From: Glycomyces xiaoerkulensis
GTDB taxonomy: Bacteria > Actinomycetota > Actinomycetes > Mycobacteriales > Micromonosporaceae
Length of the DNA stretch: 64,000 nucleotides
Direction of reading: 5' to 3'
Assembly: GCF_002798405.1 (NCBI RefSeq)
Contig: NZ_PGGV01000027.1
Location: 121,844-185,843, forward strand
The position numbers and the translations under genes were made by a program. Numbering within the stretch: the stretch's first letter is position 1; every line of letters starts with the position of its first letter. This document shows, one piece after another, positions 8,607 to 18,771 of the stretch. The notes below the pieces were generated by a model. It was not told where the DNA came from, searched no databases, and was given only the letters and a program-made list of their open reading frames with translations.

Positions 8607-10046
8607 ATGGAGTTTCGCGGGCGCGCGGCGGATCTGGGACTGCTGGCCGGACAGCTCCGAGCGGTCGAAGCCGGATCAGGCACCACCCGCGGCAGGGCCG
8701 TGGTCATGACCGGACGCCGCCGGGTCGGCAAATCCCGCCTCGCCCAGGAATTCTGCGACCGTTCGGGCAGACCTCATCTGGTGTTCCAGGCGACCCGGGG
8801 CCGCAGCCCCGGGGCCGAACGCGCGGCCTTCGGGAAATCGCTGACCGCATCGGCGCTGCCCGGCCTGCCCGAGGACGCCGAGAGCCGGCCCGCCGACTGG
8901 AACGCCGCACTGACACTCCTGGCGGCGGCCGCTCCGGACGACGTCCCCAGCATCGCCGTCCTGGACGAGATCCCCTGGCTCATGGAGCAGGACAAGGAGT
9001 TCGAAGGCGCACTCCAGACCGTCTGGGACCGCCACCTCTCGCGGAAGCCCATCCTGCTGATCCTCATCGGCAGCGACCACGGCCTCATGGAATCGCTGCA
9101 GAGCTACGAGCGGCCCTTCTTCGGCCGGGCCGCGAAGATGAACGTCCGTCCGCTCCACTTGGCCGACGTCCGGGAATTGACCGGCCTGCCTTCCGCCGAA
9201 GCGGTCGACGCCCTGCTCATCACCGGCGGCCTTCCGGAGGTGGTGGAGTCCTGGGACTCCGGCATGAGCAGGCGCGACTTCCTGTCGGAGGCGCTCTCGC
9301 ACCCGCTGACACCACTCCTGGCATCGGGAGAGCTGTCGCTGCTCGGAGAGTTCCCCGAGCCGTCCCGGTCGAGGGCGATCCTCCGCGCCGTCGGCACCGG
9401 GGAACGGACCTTCACCGCGATCGCCACCGAAGCCGGCGGGGACGGTCCGCTCCCGGCCGGCACGCTCGCTCCGCTGCTCGCCTCCTTGCAGGAGAAGCAG
9501 GTCCTGGAATCGGATCTGCCGCTCTCGACCAAAGCCGACACCAAGAACAAGCGGTACCGCATCGGCGACACGTACCTGCGGTTCTGGCTGCGCTTCCTGG
9601 AGGGCGCCATCCCGTTCGTCGAGCGCGGCAGGAGCGACATTCCGATCGGCCGCATCGAGCGCTCCTGGACCACCTGGCGCGGCCGGGCGGTCGAACCGCT
9701 GATCCGCTCCTCCCTGCTCACCCTGCTTCCCGACTCCGGATGGGAGGAGACCGGTGCGGTGGGCGGATGGTGGAACCGGCAGAACAACCCCGAGATCGAT
9801 CTGGTCGGCGCCGACGCCGGGCCGGTGGCCAAGCGGGTCGACTTCCTCGGCTCGGTCAAGTGGCTCGAGAACGAGACCTTCGGCTGGAAGGACCTCAACC
9901 GGCTCGCGGCCGACGCCCGGGCGGTTCCGGGAGCGACCGGCGAGACACCGCTGGTGGCGGTGACCCTCAACGGCGCCGATCCCGACCTCCCGCTCGCGGC
10001 GCACTGGGGCCCGGACGATCTGGTCCGGGCCTGGCGCACGGCCTGA
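8607..10046 (+). CDS. AAA-family ATPase with C-terminal DUF234-like domain
   Basis: 479 residues. The Walker A motif is GRRRVGKS (36-43) and Walker B ends in Asp120-Glu121, followed by IPWL, typical of the archaeal-type (STAND-related) ATPases. A winged-helix region follows (about 255-335). The C-terminal part, with NPEIDLV (394-400) and SVKW (416-419), fits the DUF234/PD-(D/E)XK-like domain, but the usual acidic residue of the ExK element is Ser416, so nuclease activity may be lost. A GGAG ribosome site precedes ATG 8607. The gene stands alone behind a large palindrome and may regulate itself. Its role is unknown; relatives are often mobile or defence-associated. Confidence 0.85.
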   Translation: MEFRGRAADLGLLAGQLRAVEAGSGTTRGRAVVMTGRRRVGKSRLAQEFCDRSGRPHLVFQATRGRSPGAERAAFGKSLTASALPGLPEDAESRPADWNAALTLLAAAAPDDVPSIAVLDEIPWLMEQDKEFEGALQTVWDRHLSRKPILLILIGSDHGLMESLQSYERPFFGRAAKMNVRPLHLADVRELTGLPSAEAVDALLITGGLPEVVESWDSGMSRRDFLSEALSHPLTPLLASGELSLLGEFPEPSRSRAILRAVGTGERTFTAIATEAGGDGPLPAGTLAPLLASLQEKQVLESDLPLSTKADTKNKRYRIGDTYLRFWLRFLEGAIPFVERGRSDIPIGRIERSWTTWRGRAVEPLIRSSLLTLLPDSGWEETGAVGGWWNRQNNPEIDLVGADAGPVAKRVDFLGSVKWLENETFGWKDLNRLAADARAVPGATGETPLVAVTLNGADPDLPLAAHWGPDDLVRAWRTA

Positions 10047-10059
10047 GCGCCCGCCGCCC

Positions 10060-11154
10060 TCAGGCCTCCGACGAGGCCTCGGCGAACGGCGGCTTGACCA
10101 CACGCACCGGCAGGCGGCGGCCCCGCACGTCGAGCTCGAGTTCGGCGCCGGGCCGGTACCCGGTCTCCAGCAGGGCCAGGGCGATGCCCCGCTTCAGCGA
10201 GGGCGCGAACGTGCCCGAGGTGGACCGTCCCACCTCGCGGTCGCCGTCGAGGACGGCCATGTCCGCGCGCGGCACGCCCTTGGCGAGGGCCTCCAGGCCC
10301 CACAGGCGCCGCGCCGGGCGGGCCTCGCGCTCGGCGACCAGGGCCGGCTTGCCCCAGAACTCGGGCTTGTCCCAGCCGACGGCCCAGCTCAGCCGGGCCT
10401 GCACGGGCGTGATCTCGCGGCCGAGGTCCTGGCCGTGCAGCGGAAAGCCCATCTCCAGGCGGAGCGTGTCGCGCGCGCCCAGCCCGCAGGGGCGGGCGCC
10501 GGCGGCGAGCATCCCGTCCCACAGGTCCCCGGCGGCCTCGGCGGGCGCGACGAGCTCGAAACCGGTCTCGCCGGTGTAGCCGGAGCGGCACACCAGCACC
10601 GCCGCACCGTCGACGATCCGTTCGGCGAGGGTCATGAACCGGTGCTCGTGCGGCAGCCCCAGGTACTCCATCACGCGGGGCGAGTCCGGGCCCTGGACGG
10701 CCAGCACCGCCAGCGACCGGTGGGCGTCGCGGACCTCGATCCCGGGCGGCGCGGCGTCGGTCAGGCGCCGGGCCACCTCGGCGGCGTTGGCGGCGTTGGG
10801 GACCAGCAGGACCTCGTCGTCGGCGAGCCGGTAGGCGATGAGGTCGTCGACCACGCCGCCGGCGGCGTCGCAGCACAGCGTGTACTGGGCGCCGCCGGCG
10901 CCGATCCGGTCGAGGTCGTTGGTCAGGCACCGGTTGACGAACGCGACCGCGCCGGCCCCGGTCACCCACACCTTCCCCAGGTGCGAGACGTCGAAGACGC
11001 CCACCGAGGTGCGCACCGCCCCGTGCTCGGCCAGCACCCCGGAGGCGTACTGCAGCGGCATCCGCCACCCGGCGAACGGGGCGAGCTTCGCTCCCTGCTC
11101 CAGGTGGCGCGGGTGCAGCGGGGAGACCAGAAGTGACGGCGCAGGCTCGGACAT
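10060..11154 (-). CDS. gcvT: Glycine cleavage system aminomethyltransferase (T protein)
   Basis: 364 residues, the family length. T protein transfers the methylene group from the aminomethyl-lipoyl H protein to tetrahydrofolate, releasing ammonia. Conserved segments are LHPRHLEQGAKLAPFAGWRMP at the N-terminus (quoted in part), FDVSHLGK, GYTGETGFEL and GARDTLRLEMGFPLHGQDL. H and P proteins are not in the window. It is divergent from pepA, with a shared 73-bp upstream region, and convergent with the ATPase gene. It is a single-gene unit as far as visible. Confidence 0.95.
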   Translation of the reverse strand: MSEPAPSLLVSPLHPRHLEQGAKLAPFAGWRMPLQYASGVLAEHGAVRTSVGVFDVSHLGKVWVTGAGAVAFVNRCLTNDLDRIGAGGAQYTLCCDAAGGVVDDLIAYRLADDEVLLVPNAANAAEVARRLTDAAPPGIEVRDAHRSLAVLAVQGPDSPRVMEYLGLPHEHRFMTLAERIVDGAAVLVCRSGYTGETGFELVAPAEAAGDLWDGMLAAGARPCGLGARDTLRLEMGFPLHGQDLGREITPVQARLSWAVGWDKPEFWGKPALVAEREARPARRLWGLEALAKGVPRADMAVLDGDREVGRSTSGTFAPSLKRGIALALLETGYRPGAELELDVRGRRLPVRVVKPPFAEASSEA

Positions 11155-11227
11155 GGCTTAGACGATATCGTGATCGTCCCAGCCCGTAGGATCGGTCCGT
11201 TTGCACCCGCACACGTAAGGATTGACC

Positions 11228-12685
11228 ATGACCGAGCTTGTCCACGGATCGGGCGATATAGCCGGGGCGCGGGCCGAGGTGATCGTCGTCGGCGTCCACG
11301 CCGGTGACGAGGCCCCGGTCGTCCCCGGCAGCGCCGCCGGCGTCGACGCCGCCTTCGGCGGTCGGCTGGCCGAGACGCTCGCCGCCTTCGACAACACCGG
11401 CAAGACCGGCGCCCTCACGCGCCTGCCGGCGCCCGCCGACCTGCCCGCGAAGCTGGTGTACGCCGTGGGCCTGGGCGGGGCCGCGGAGGTGGACGACGAG
11501 ACCCTGCGCCGCGCCGCGGGCTCGGCCGTGCGCGCGGCCTTCGGCCGCGAGAACGTCGCCATCGCCCTGGAGGGCGACCCCGTCGCGACCGCGACCGGCG
11601 CGGCGCTCGGCGCCTACAAGTTCGACGGCTTCAAGACCGAGGGCGGGGGCGACGGCCCGCCGGAGTCGATCGCCGTCTACGGCGCCACCGAAGCCGACGC
11701 CGAGCGCGCGGCGATCCTCGCCGAGGGCGTGGCGATGACCAAGAGCTGGGTCAGCACCCCCGCCAACCTGCTGCGCCCGCCGACCTTCGCCGCCGAGATC
11801 GAGCGCGCCGCCGCCGAGGCCGGGATCGAGGCCGAGGTCCTCGACCCCGAGGCGCTCTCGGCGGGCGGCTACGGCGGCATCCTCGCCGTCGGCGGCGGCT
11901 CGGCGGCCGGGCCGCGGATGGTGCGCCTGTCCTACCGGCCCGAGGGCGCGGCCAAGCACGTCGTCCTGGCGGGCAAGGGGATCACCTTCGACACCGGCGG
12001 CATCTCCCTCAAGCCGCCGGCGGGCATGTGGGACATGAAGTCCGACATGGCCGGGGCCGCCGCCGTGGTCGGCGCGACCGTCGCCGCCGCGAAGCTGGGG
12101 CTGGGCGTCAACGTCACCTGCCTGGTGGGGCTGGCCGAGAACATGCCCTCCGGCTCGGCCTACCGGCCCTCCGATGTGATCACCGCCCGCAACGGCAAGA
12201 CCATCGAGGTGCTCAACACCGACGCCGAGGGCCGGATGGTCCTGGCCGACGTGCTCTCCCGCGCCGCCGAGGACGAGCCGGACGCCGTCTACGACGTGGC
12301 GACGCTGACCGGCGGGCAGGTCATAGCGCTGGGCCGGCGCACCTTCGGGCTGATGGGCCGCGAGGCCGAGACCGAGCGGGTCGCCCGCGCGGCCGAGGCG
12401 GTCGGCGAGTCCGGCTGGCCGATGCCGTTCCCCGAGGACCTGGTGGCGCTCATGGACTCCCCGATCGCCGACGTCTCCCAGTGCGCCTCCGGGCTCAAGC
12501 GCGACGGCCACATGATCCAGGGCGGGATCTTCCTGTCGAAGTTCGTGCCCGACGACCTCCCGTGGGCGCACATCGACATCGCCGGACCGGCCGACTCCGG
12601 CGAAGCCTACGGCTACACCGCCAAGGGCCCGACCGGCGTTCCGGTGCGGACACTGGTGGCGCTGCTGGAGGGGTTCGAAGGCTAG
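11228..12685 (+). CDS. pepA: Leucyl aminopeptidase (M17 family)
   Basis: 485 residues. M17 aminopeptidases are cytosolic two-metal hexamers that release N-terminal residues from peptides. The signature NTDAEGR is at about 330-336, and the metal-binding KGITFDTGGISLKP block lies upstream. I chose ATG 11228 because AAGGA ends six bases upstream; a TTG at 11222 would leave no spacing. It is divergent from gcvT. The arrangement gcvT-pepA-lpd-sucB is common in actinobacteria. Confidence 0.95.
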   Translation: MTELVHGSGDIAGARAEVIVVGVHAGDEAPVVPGSAAGVDAAFGGRLAETLAAFDNTGKTGALTRLPAPADLPAKLVYAVGLGGAAEVDDETLRRAAGSAVRAAFGRENVAIALEGDPVATATGAALGAYKFDGFKTEGGGDGPPESIAVYGATEADAERAAILAEGVAMTKSWVSTPANLLRPPTFAAEIERAAAEAGIEAEVLDPEALSAGGYGGILAVGGGSAAGPRMVRLSYRPEGAAKHVVLAGKGITFDTGGISLKPPAGMWDMKSDMAGAAAVVGATVAAAKLGLGVNVTCLVGLAENMPSGSAYRPSDVITARNGKTIEVLNTDAEGRMVLADVLSRAAEDEPDAVYDVATLTGGQVIALGRRTFGLMGREAETERVARAAEAVGESGWPMPFPEDLVALMDSPIADVSQCASGLKRDGHMIQGGIFLSKFVPDDLPWAHIDIAGPADSGEAYGYTAKGPTGVPVRTLVALLEGFEG

Positions 12686-12783
12686 ACCGGCGCCGCACCG
12701 CCCCGCCCGCGGGCCGGAATCGGGCCCTCACGACCATGTGGCGGGACGGTGCGGCGAACGTTGTGCAACCGTTATCCGGCCGT

Positions 12784-13116
12784 TTACGTGCGGCGCTGCC
12801 GCTCGAGCTTGCGCCGCTTGTCGAAATCGCGCTTCCGCTGGGGGTAACCGGTCTTCGCGACCTCGTAGACGGGGATGCTGTGCTTCTGCCCCAAGGCGAA
12901 AGCACCGGAGGGGCCGTCCACGCGCCGCCGCGTCCACTCGCCGTCGTGGGCGATGAGCATGACCGTCGTCTCGGTGACCGTGGTGCGGGGCTCTATATAG
13001 GCCTCCACGCCGGTCCGGGACTTGATGAACTCGGTCAGGTGCCGCTGGTCCACGTTGTCGGAGGCCCTGTCCAGCGTGCCATTGTTCTTCTTCTTTCTGC
13101 GTGCAAACCAGCCCAC
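12784..13116 (-). CDS. Conserved actinobacterial small protein, unknown function
   Basis: 110 residues from GTG 13116, chosen because GGAAGGAG lies five bases upstream; a longer frame exists but has no such site. The N-terminus is very basic (WFARRKKKNNG). The centre contains EPRTTVTETTVMLIAHDGEWTRR (first and last parts read separately), recognisable as a small protein conserved in actinobacteria, often between pepA and lpd. Databases sometimes call relatives oxidoreductases without evidence. It lies opposite to its neighbours. The function is unknown. Confidence 0.8.
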   Translation of the reverse strand: MGWFARRKKKNNGTLDRASDNVDQRHLTEFIKSRTGVEAYIEPRTTVTETTVMLIAHDGEWTRRRVDGPSGAFALGQKHSIPVYEVAKTGYPQRKRDFDKRRKLERQRRT

Positions 13117-13330
13117 TGCGGCTCCTTCCGCACCGTTGAGGTGTCGAGTGTCAAGCGTACACACGACCTACCGAACCTGTGTCCAGCCGCACACGGGCCT
13201 GACTTTCGGAAGCCGACGACAGGGAGTTCAATGGTGTTGCACACTCCAATCCATCGGGTCTGGTCGACTGCGAGCCGCCCCCGGTGGAAGGATGGACCGC
13301 GTACCTAAGCATCGTTAAGTGGGGAGACCA

Positions 13331-14719
13331 ATGAGCGACCCGAACGCAGGATACGACGTAGTGATCCTGGGTGGCGGCAGCGGCGGCTACGCCTGCGCAT
13401 TCCGCGCGGCGGCGCTGGGCCTGTCCGTGGCCCTGATCGAGAAGGACAAGGTCGGCGGCACCTGCCTGCACCGCGGGTGCATCCCCACGAAAGCGCTGCT
13501 GCACGCCGGCGAAGTCGCCGACACCGCGCGCGGCTCCGAGCAGTTCGGCGTCCTGGCCGACTTCAAGGGCGTCGACATGAAGGCGGTCAACAAGTACAAG
13601 GACGACATCGTCTCCAAGCTGTACAAGGGCGTCCAGGGCCTGTTCAAGGCCCACCGGATCGAGGTCATCAGCGGCGCCGGCAAGCTGGTGGGGCCGAACA
13701 AGGTCCAGGTCGACGACGGGCAGACCGTCACCGGCCGCAACATCGTCCTCGCCACCGGCTCCTACTCCAAGACCCTCCCCGGCCTGGAGATCGACGGCGA
13801 CAAGGTCATCGCCTCCGAGCACGCGCTGGAGCTCACCGAGCTGCCCGGCAAGGCCATCGTCATCGGCGGCGGCGTCATCGGCGCCGAGTTCGCCTCCGCC
13901 TGGAAGTCCCTGGGCGTCGAGGTCGAGATCGTCGAAGGTCTCCCCCGCCTCCTCGCCGCCGAGGACGCCGACACCTCCAAGCAGATCGAACGGGCCTTCC
14001 GCAAGCGCGGCATCAAGTTCCACACCGGCAAGTTCTTCGAGAAGCTCGAGCGGACCGCCGACGGCGTCCAGGTGACCGTCCAGGGCGGCACCGTCATCGA
14101 CGGCGACCTGGTGCTGGTCGCGGTCGGCCGCGGCCCGGTCTCCGAGGGCCTGGGCTACGACGAGCAGGGCATCGAGCTCGACCGCGGCTTCGTGCCCACC
14201 AACGACCACCTGCAGACCAACGTGCCGAACGTCTACGCCGTCGGCGACCTCGTCCCCGGCGTCCAGCTCGCCCACCGCGGATTCCTGCAGGGCATCTTCG
14301 TCGCCGAGCACATCGCCGGGATGAACCCGGTGCCGATCGACGAGGCCGGCATCCCCCGCGTGACCTTCACCGAGCCCGAGGTCGCCTCGATGGGTCTGAA
14401 CGAGGACGTCGCCAAGGAGCGGTACGGGGCCGACCGCATCAAGACCGTCAACTACAACCTGGCCGGCAACGGCAAGTCGAACATCCTCAAGACGCAGGGG
14501 TTCATCAAGCTCGTCTCCGTCGAAGACGGACCCATCGTCGGGGTGCACATGCTGGGCGCCCGGATCTCCGAGCAGATCGGCGAGGCCGAGCTCATCTACA
14601 ACTGGGAGGGCTACGCCTCCGACGTCGCGCAGCTCATCCACATGCACCCCACCCAGAACGAAGCGATCGGCGAAGCGGCGATGGCGCTGGCAGGCAAGCC
14701 GCTGCACGTCCACGACTAG
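13331..14719 (+). CDS. lpd: Dihydrolipoyl dehydrogenase (E3)
   Basis: 462 residues. FAD-dependent E3 reoxidises the dihydrolipoyl groups of 2-oxo-acid dehydrogenase complexes and the glycine cleavage system. The FAD motif GGGSGG is near residue 14, the redox-active disulfide is Cys45-Cys50 (GGTCLHRGC), a second dinucleotide motif GGGVIG follows, and the C-terminal HMHPTQNEAIGE supplies the catalytic His-Glu. ATG 13331 follows GGGGAGA. It is 36 bp upstream of sucB, so the two probably form one operon feeding the 2-oxoglutarate dehydrogenase complex. Confidence 0.96.
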   Translation: MSDPNAGYDVVILGGGSGGYACAFRAAALGLSVALIEKDKVGGTCLHRGCIPTKALLHAGEVADTARGSEQFGVLADFKGVDMKAVNKYKDDIVSKLYKGVQGLFKAHRIEVISGAGKLVGPNKVQVDDGQTVTGRNIVLATGSYSKTLPGLEIDGDKVIASEHALELTELPGKAIVIGGGVIGAEFASAWKSLGVEVEIVEGLPRLLAAEDADTSKQIERAFRKRGIKFHTGKFFEKLERTADGVQVTVQGGTVIDGDLVLVAVGRGPVSEGLGYDEQGIELDRGFVPTNDHLQTNVPNVYAVGDLVPGVQLAHRGFLQGIFVAEHIAGMNPVPIDEAGIPRVTFTEPEVASMGLNEDVAKERYGADRIKTVNYNLAGNGKSNILKTQGFIKLVSVEDGPIVGVHMLGARISEQIGEAELIYNWEGYASDVAQLIHMHPTQNEAIGEAAMALAGKPLHVHD

Positions 14720-14755
14720 GTCTCTCTACAGCCAAGACAGGAGCTGAACAGAACG

Positions 14756-16486
14756 ATGCCGACATCGGTAACGATGCCCGCCCTCGGTGAGTCCGTCACC
14801 GAGGGGACCGTGACGCAGTGGTTGAAGAAGGAAGGCGACACCGTCGAGGTCGACGAGCCGCTCCTGGAGGTGTCGACCGACAAGGTCGACACCGAGGTGC
14901 CTTCGCCGGCGGCCGGAGTGGTGGTCAAGATCGTGGCCCCGGAGGACTCCGAGGTGGAGGTCGGCGGCGAGCTGGCCGTCATCGGCGACTCGTCCGAGGC
15001 CGGTGAGGCCCCGGCGGCGCCGGCGCCCGCCGAACCGGCCGCGCAGGAATCCGAGCCCGAGCCCGAGCAGCCCGCGGCACAGCCCGAGCCCGAGCGGCCC
15101 GAGCCCGCCGCGGCGGCGTCCTCCTCGGGCGGCGCCGAGGGCACCGAGGTGCCGCTGCCCGAACTGGGCGAGTCGGTCACCGAGGGCACGGTCACCGCCT
15201 GGCTGAAGTCGATCGGCGACACCGTCGAAGTCGACGAGCCGCTCCTGGAGATCTCGACCGACAAGGTCGACACCGAGATCCCGTCGCCGGCGGCCGGGAC
15301 GCTGCTGGAGATCCGGGTGAGCGAGGACGAGACCGCCGAGGTCGGCACCGTGCTGGCGGTCGTCGGCAGCGGCACGGCCGCCCCCGCCGCCTCGAGCGAA
15401 CCCGAACCCGAGCCGGAGCCCGCCGCCGAGCCCGAGCAGCCCGCAGCCCAGCCCGAGCCCGAGGCTCCGGCCGCCGCCAAACCGGCGCCGCCGGCCCCCG
15501 AGCCGTCCCGGCCCGCCGCCGAGACCGCCACCGCCCCGTCCGCGGGACCGGCCCCGACCAGGCCGGCCAGCTCGTACGTCACGCCGCTGGTGCGGAAGCT
15601 GGCCTCCGAGAACGACGTGAACCTCGACGAGGTCACCGGTTCCGGCGTCGGCGGCCGCATCCGCAAGCAGGACGTGCAGGAGGTCATCGACCGGCGCAAG
15701 GCCGCCGAGCCGGCCGCGAAGGAGGAGGCCCCGGCCCCGGCCGCCCCGGCCGAGGTCAGCCCCCTGCGCGGCCGCACCGAGAAGATGAGCCGCCTGCGCC
15801 AGTCGGCCGCCAAGGCCCTCCTCGAGTCGATGCAGACGATGGCTCAGCTCACCACGGTGCGCGAGGTCGACGTGACCAAGGTGGCGAAGCTGCGCGCGGC
15901 CAAGAAGGACGAGTTCCTGGAGCGGCACGGCGACAAGCTGTCGTTCCTGCCGTTCTTCTCGATCGCCGCGATCGAGGCGCTCAAGCAGTACCCGGTCATC
16001 AACGCCTCCATGAACATGGAGGAGAAGACGATCACCTACCCGGAGGCCGAGAACGTGGGCTTCGCGGTGGACACGCCGAAGGGCCTGCTGGTTCCGGTCG
16101 TCAAGAACGCCGGGGACCTGAACATCCCGGGCCTGGCCAAGCGGATCGCCGAGGTCGCGGACAAGGCCCGCAACGGCAAGCTGGCCCCGGACGACCTCAC
16201 CGGCGGGACGTTCACGATCACCAACACCGGCTCGGTGGGCGCGCTGTTCGACACGCCGATCGTGCCGCTGGGCCAGTCGGCGATCCTCGGCACGGCCGCG
16301 ATCGTCAAGCGGCCCCGCGTCATCGACGACCCGGACCTCGGCGAGATCGTCGCGGTGCGCTCGGTCATGAACCTGACGCTGAGCTACGACCACCGCCTGA
16401 TCGACGGCGCCGACGCCGCCCGCTTCCTGGCGGCGATCACGAAGCGCATCGAGGAGGCCAACTTCGAGCACCAGCTCGGCCTCTGA
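14756..16486 (+). CDS. sucB: 2-oxoglutarate dehydrogenase E2 (dihydrolipoamide succinyltransferase), two lipoyl domains
   Basis: 576 residues. Two N-terminal lipoyl domains with lipoylated lysines at about Lys43 and Lys170 (both in STDKVDTE) are separated by Ala/Pro/Glu-rich hinges. The E1/E3-binding domain lies at about 272-307, followed by the catalytic acyltransferase domain with HRLIDG at 546-551 (His546, Asp550). Two lipoyl domains are usual for actinobacterial E2 of this type, which could also serve pyruvate dehydrogenase. A strong hairpin terminator follows directly. Confidence 0.95.
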   Translation: MPTSVTMPALGESVTEGTVTQWLKKEGDTVEVDEPLLEVSTDKVDTEVPSPAAGVVVKIVAPEDSEVEVGGELAVIGDSSEAGEAPAAPAPAEPAAQESEPEPEQPAAQPEPERPEPAAAASSSGGAEGTEVPLPELGESVTEGTVTAWLKSIGDTVEVDEPLLEISTDKVDTEIPSPAAGTLLEIRVSEDETAEVGTVLAVVGSGTAAPAASSEPEPEPEPAAEPEQPAAQPEPEAPAAAKPAPPAPEPSRPAAETATAPSAGPAPTRPASSYVTPLVRKLASENDVNLDEVTGSGVGGRIRKQDVQEVIDRRKAAEPAAKEEAPAPAAPAEVSPLRGRTEKMSRLRQSAAKALLESMQTMAQLTTVREVDVTKVAKLRAAKKDEFLERHGDKLSFLPFFSIAAIEALKQYPVINASMNMEEKTITYPEAENVGFAVDTPKGLLVPVVKNAGDLNIPGLAKRIAEVADKARNGKLAPDDLTGGTFTITNTGSVGALFDTPIVPLGQSAILGTAAIVKRPRVIDDPDLGEIVAVRSVMNLTLSYDHRLIDGADAARFLAAITKRIEEANFEHQLGL

Positions 16487-16499
16487 GCGAAGCGACCCG

Positions 16500-16540
16500 A
16501 GCGGGTGGCGCGGCCGGCGAGTCCGGCCGCGCCACCCGCT
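16500..16540 (+). terminator. Intrinsic-type terminator after sucB
   Basis: An 18-bp perfect stem (arms 16500-16517 and 16523-16540) with a five-base loop begins 14 bp after the sucB stop and is followed by TTT. It separates the lpd-sucB unit from the membrane protein gene downstream. Confidence 0.85.
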
Positions 16541-16622
16541 TTCCGCATCCGGCCGAAGGTGCTTATCATCAGAGTTCCCCTGTTGGAGCCCCGTCCCCGG
16601 GCCTGCAACCTTCGGAGACCTG

Positions 16623-18128
16623 ATGACGAACCGCCCGACCTTAAGATTTCCCTCGCCCCCCGGTCCGCCCGCGCCGCCCCGGCCGCCGAGCCCTCCCCCG
16701 GCACCGGCACCACCGTCGCCGCCTCCCCCGCACGTGCTCCCCTGGTGGCTGGTGATCGGATACGAGCAGCCGGGACCGGTCTACGGCTGCTCCGATCCCG
16801 GCTGCGCAGTAGCCGAGATCGCCCCGACCGACCTCTACTGCCGCACCCACGGGCACTTCCTTCCCGCCGCGACCTGGCCGCTCGGCCGGGCCCGTTTCGT
16901 GGTCGCGAACGCCGCCCGGATCGCCGTCTGCGCAGGATTCCTGCTGACGGCGCTGCTCGATTCGCCGATCCCCGCCTGGGTGGTGGGCCTCGCCGTGGCG
17001 ACGGTCGCGATCGCCGCTCCACTGCGCGTGTACCCGGCGACCAGGGCCTTCGCCGCCTCCTGCTGGACCCTGGTGGCCCTCGCGGCGGCGACGCAGACCC
17101 GGAACCTCGAAGGATTCCTCACCGCGCTCGGCGTGGCGCTGCCGACGGTGTGGTTCCTGTACTCGGCCGCCCTGTCGTGGGGCGTCGACCACTGGCGCCC
17201 CCGGATCGCGGCGGCCGACCGAGGCGCCGGATACGTCGCCGCGTCGCTCTCGTTCGCACTGCCGGCGCTGGTGGTGAGCCTGCAGGGGTTCCCCGCGCTG
17301 CGCATCGCGGCGGCGGTCGGCCTCGTCGGCGCGGCGGCGGGCGCGGTGACGGTCGGGATCGTCAGCGGCGGCATGCGCATCGACACCGTCGTCTCCGCGC
17401 AGCTCCCCTATCCGCCGCGGCCGCCGCGGTTGAACTGGACCCTGCCGCCGAAACAGCCCGCGGCGACGGCGGCGGGGCCGTTCGACCGGCTCGGGCTGGC
17501 GCTGAGCCGGTTCGCGCACGGCTCGCTGCGGGTGAGCGCGATCGCGGCGCGGACGGCCGCCGACGGGACCCGCCTGTTCCTCCACCTGCTGGCGATCGTC
17601 GTAATCGGACTCGTGAACTGGCTCGTCCGCGTCGTGGTGCGGACCTGGCGCCGGATGGTCCGCACGCTCACGACCGCCTGCAGGACACTGTGGTGGGCGC
17701 TGTGGATCACCGCCGCCGCCACCGTCCGGTCGTTCCGGGTGCTCGTGCTGCCGGTGGCGCTCTTCGCGGCCGCCGGGATCGCCGTCCTCCGCTGGGCCGA
17801 CCACGTCCACCGCTACCTCATCGACGGCGCGATCGCCGACCTGGCCGGATTGGGGGCGACGGCCGCGATCGCGCTCCTGGCGCTCACGGCGGCGTGGATG
17901 CTGCTGAGCGCCAACCCGTTGGTCGGGTCGGTCCGCTCGGCGACGCACTCTGCGGAGAACGCCGGAGCGAACGGCGTGGTGCTGACGACCGTCGGCGGGT
18001 GGACCATCGGGTTGCCGGGGCTGCTCGGCTTCGGCCCGATCCGGGTCGGGTGGCTCACGATCGGGGCGACCGTCCTGCTGGTCGCGGCCTTCCTGTCCCT
18101 GCTGGCGAGGCGGCGTCGGTCGCCGTAG
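16623..18128 (+). CDS. Multipass membrane protein with Pro-rich N-terminus and Cys/His knuckle
   Basis: 501 residues. Residues 1-40 are extremely proline-rich. A possible zinc site follows, Cys56-x4-Cys61-x11-Cys73-x2-His76. Then come two blocks of hydrophobic segments, four or five between about 90 and 265 and several between about 320 and 495, separated by a second Pro-rich loop. Similar proteins in actinobacteria are unannotated integral membrane proteins. The ATG follows GGAGA. It stands alone between terminated sucB and the next small gene. I do not recognise a function. Confidence 0.8.
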   Translation: MTNRPTLRFPSPPGPPAPPRPPSPPPAPAPPSPPPPHVLPWWLVIGYEQPGPVYGCSDPGCAVAEIAPTDLYCRTHGHFLPAATWPLGRARFVVANAARIAVCAGFLLTALLDSPIPAWVVGLAVATVAIAAPLRVYPATRAFAASCWTLVALAAATQTRNLEGFLTALGVALPTVWFLYSAALSWGVDHWRPRIAAADRGAGYVAASLSFALPALVVSLQGFPALRIAAAVGLVGAAAGAVTVGIVSGGMRIDTVVSAQLPYPPRPPRLNWTLPPKQPAATAAGPFDRLGLALSRFAHGSLRVSAIAARTAADGTRLFLHLLAIVVIGLVNWLVRVVVRTWRRMVRTLTTACRTLWWALWITAAATVRSFRVLVLPVALFAAAGIAVLRWADHVHRYLIDGAIADLAGLGATAAIALLALTAAWMLLSANPLVGSVRSATHSAENAGANGVVLTTVGGWTIGLPGLLGFGPIRVGWLTIGATVLLVAAFLSLLARRRRSP

Positions 18129-18248
18129 CACGGTGCGGTCCCGGGCGCCCCCGGAGGCCGCGTTCACCCTGCCGTAAACTCGCCTCCAGTGTCCTCGTTG
18201 ATCCCGCAGCCGCCCTTTTGCAGCCCCGCGCGAAAGTTAGGAACTCGA

Positions 18249-18680
18249 ATGCCGATCGAGTACAACGAGATGCTCGCGATGCTGATGGAGATCCGCCCCG
18301 GTTTCGCCACCGAACTCTACGAGTCGAGTGACGGCCCCGACCTGCCGGAGTACGACAGCGTCGAGATCGACCGCCGGACGCTCGAGGCCCCCGGTCGGCC
18401 CGACGAGCTCCGGGTCTGCGCGCTCGCGGCCTACTCCAAGGACGGCGAGCGCGTGCTCGGGGTCCTGTTCGACGCCCTGCTGGAGCCGGATCCGAACCAG
18501 GCCGAGTGCTGGCTGCAGTTCATCGCCGACGCGCAGCGGGCCCTGAGTTGCATGGTGACGTTCGTGGTGCTGTGCCGCGACGCGGAGATCGCCAGGTGGG
18601 CGCTGTCGTACAGCAGCATCGGCGACGTGGGCTGCTACGTTCTGCCCGTGGTCATTCCATCTTTGCTCGCGAACGCCTAG
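18249..18680 (+). CDS. Small protein, degenerate Rpn/YhgA-like family (paralogue A)
   Basis: 143 residues from ATG 18249, preceded by AGGAA. Its order of elements (LAMLMEIRPGFATELY, an LPEYDSVEID strand, GVLFDALLEPD, a CMVTFVVLCRD strand and ARWAL) matches small actinobacterial proteins distantly related to the PD-(D/E)XK Rpn/YhgA recombination-promoting nucleases. Here the usual acidic ExQ position reads FDAL, so catalysis is unlikely. A clear paralogue lies at 20751-21206. The family assignment is from pattern memory. Confidence 0.65.
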   Translation: MPIEYNEMLAMLMEIRPGFATELYESSDGPDLPEYDSVEIDRRTLEAPGRPDELRVCALAAYSKDGERVLGVLFDALLEPDPNQAECWLQFIADAQRALSCMVTFVVLCRDAEIARWALSYSSIGDVGCYVLPVVIPSLLANA

Positions 18681-18771
18681 AATCAAGGACGGTCCTCGCC
18701 GCCGACCCCACCACGGCTGCGAGGGCCGTAATCGTGTTGCGGCCCGCCTTCCGGGCCGCGAGACTGGCCGC

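Noticed and set aside
9104..12571. Long minus-strand frame across the ATPase, gcvT and pepA
   Set aside because: It mixes antisense sequence of three well-supported genes and shows no protein family of its own.
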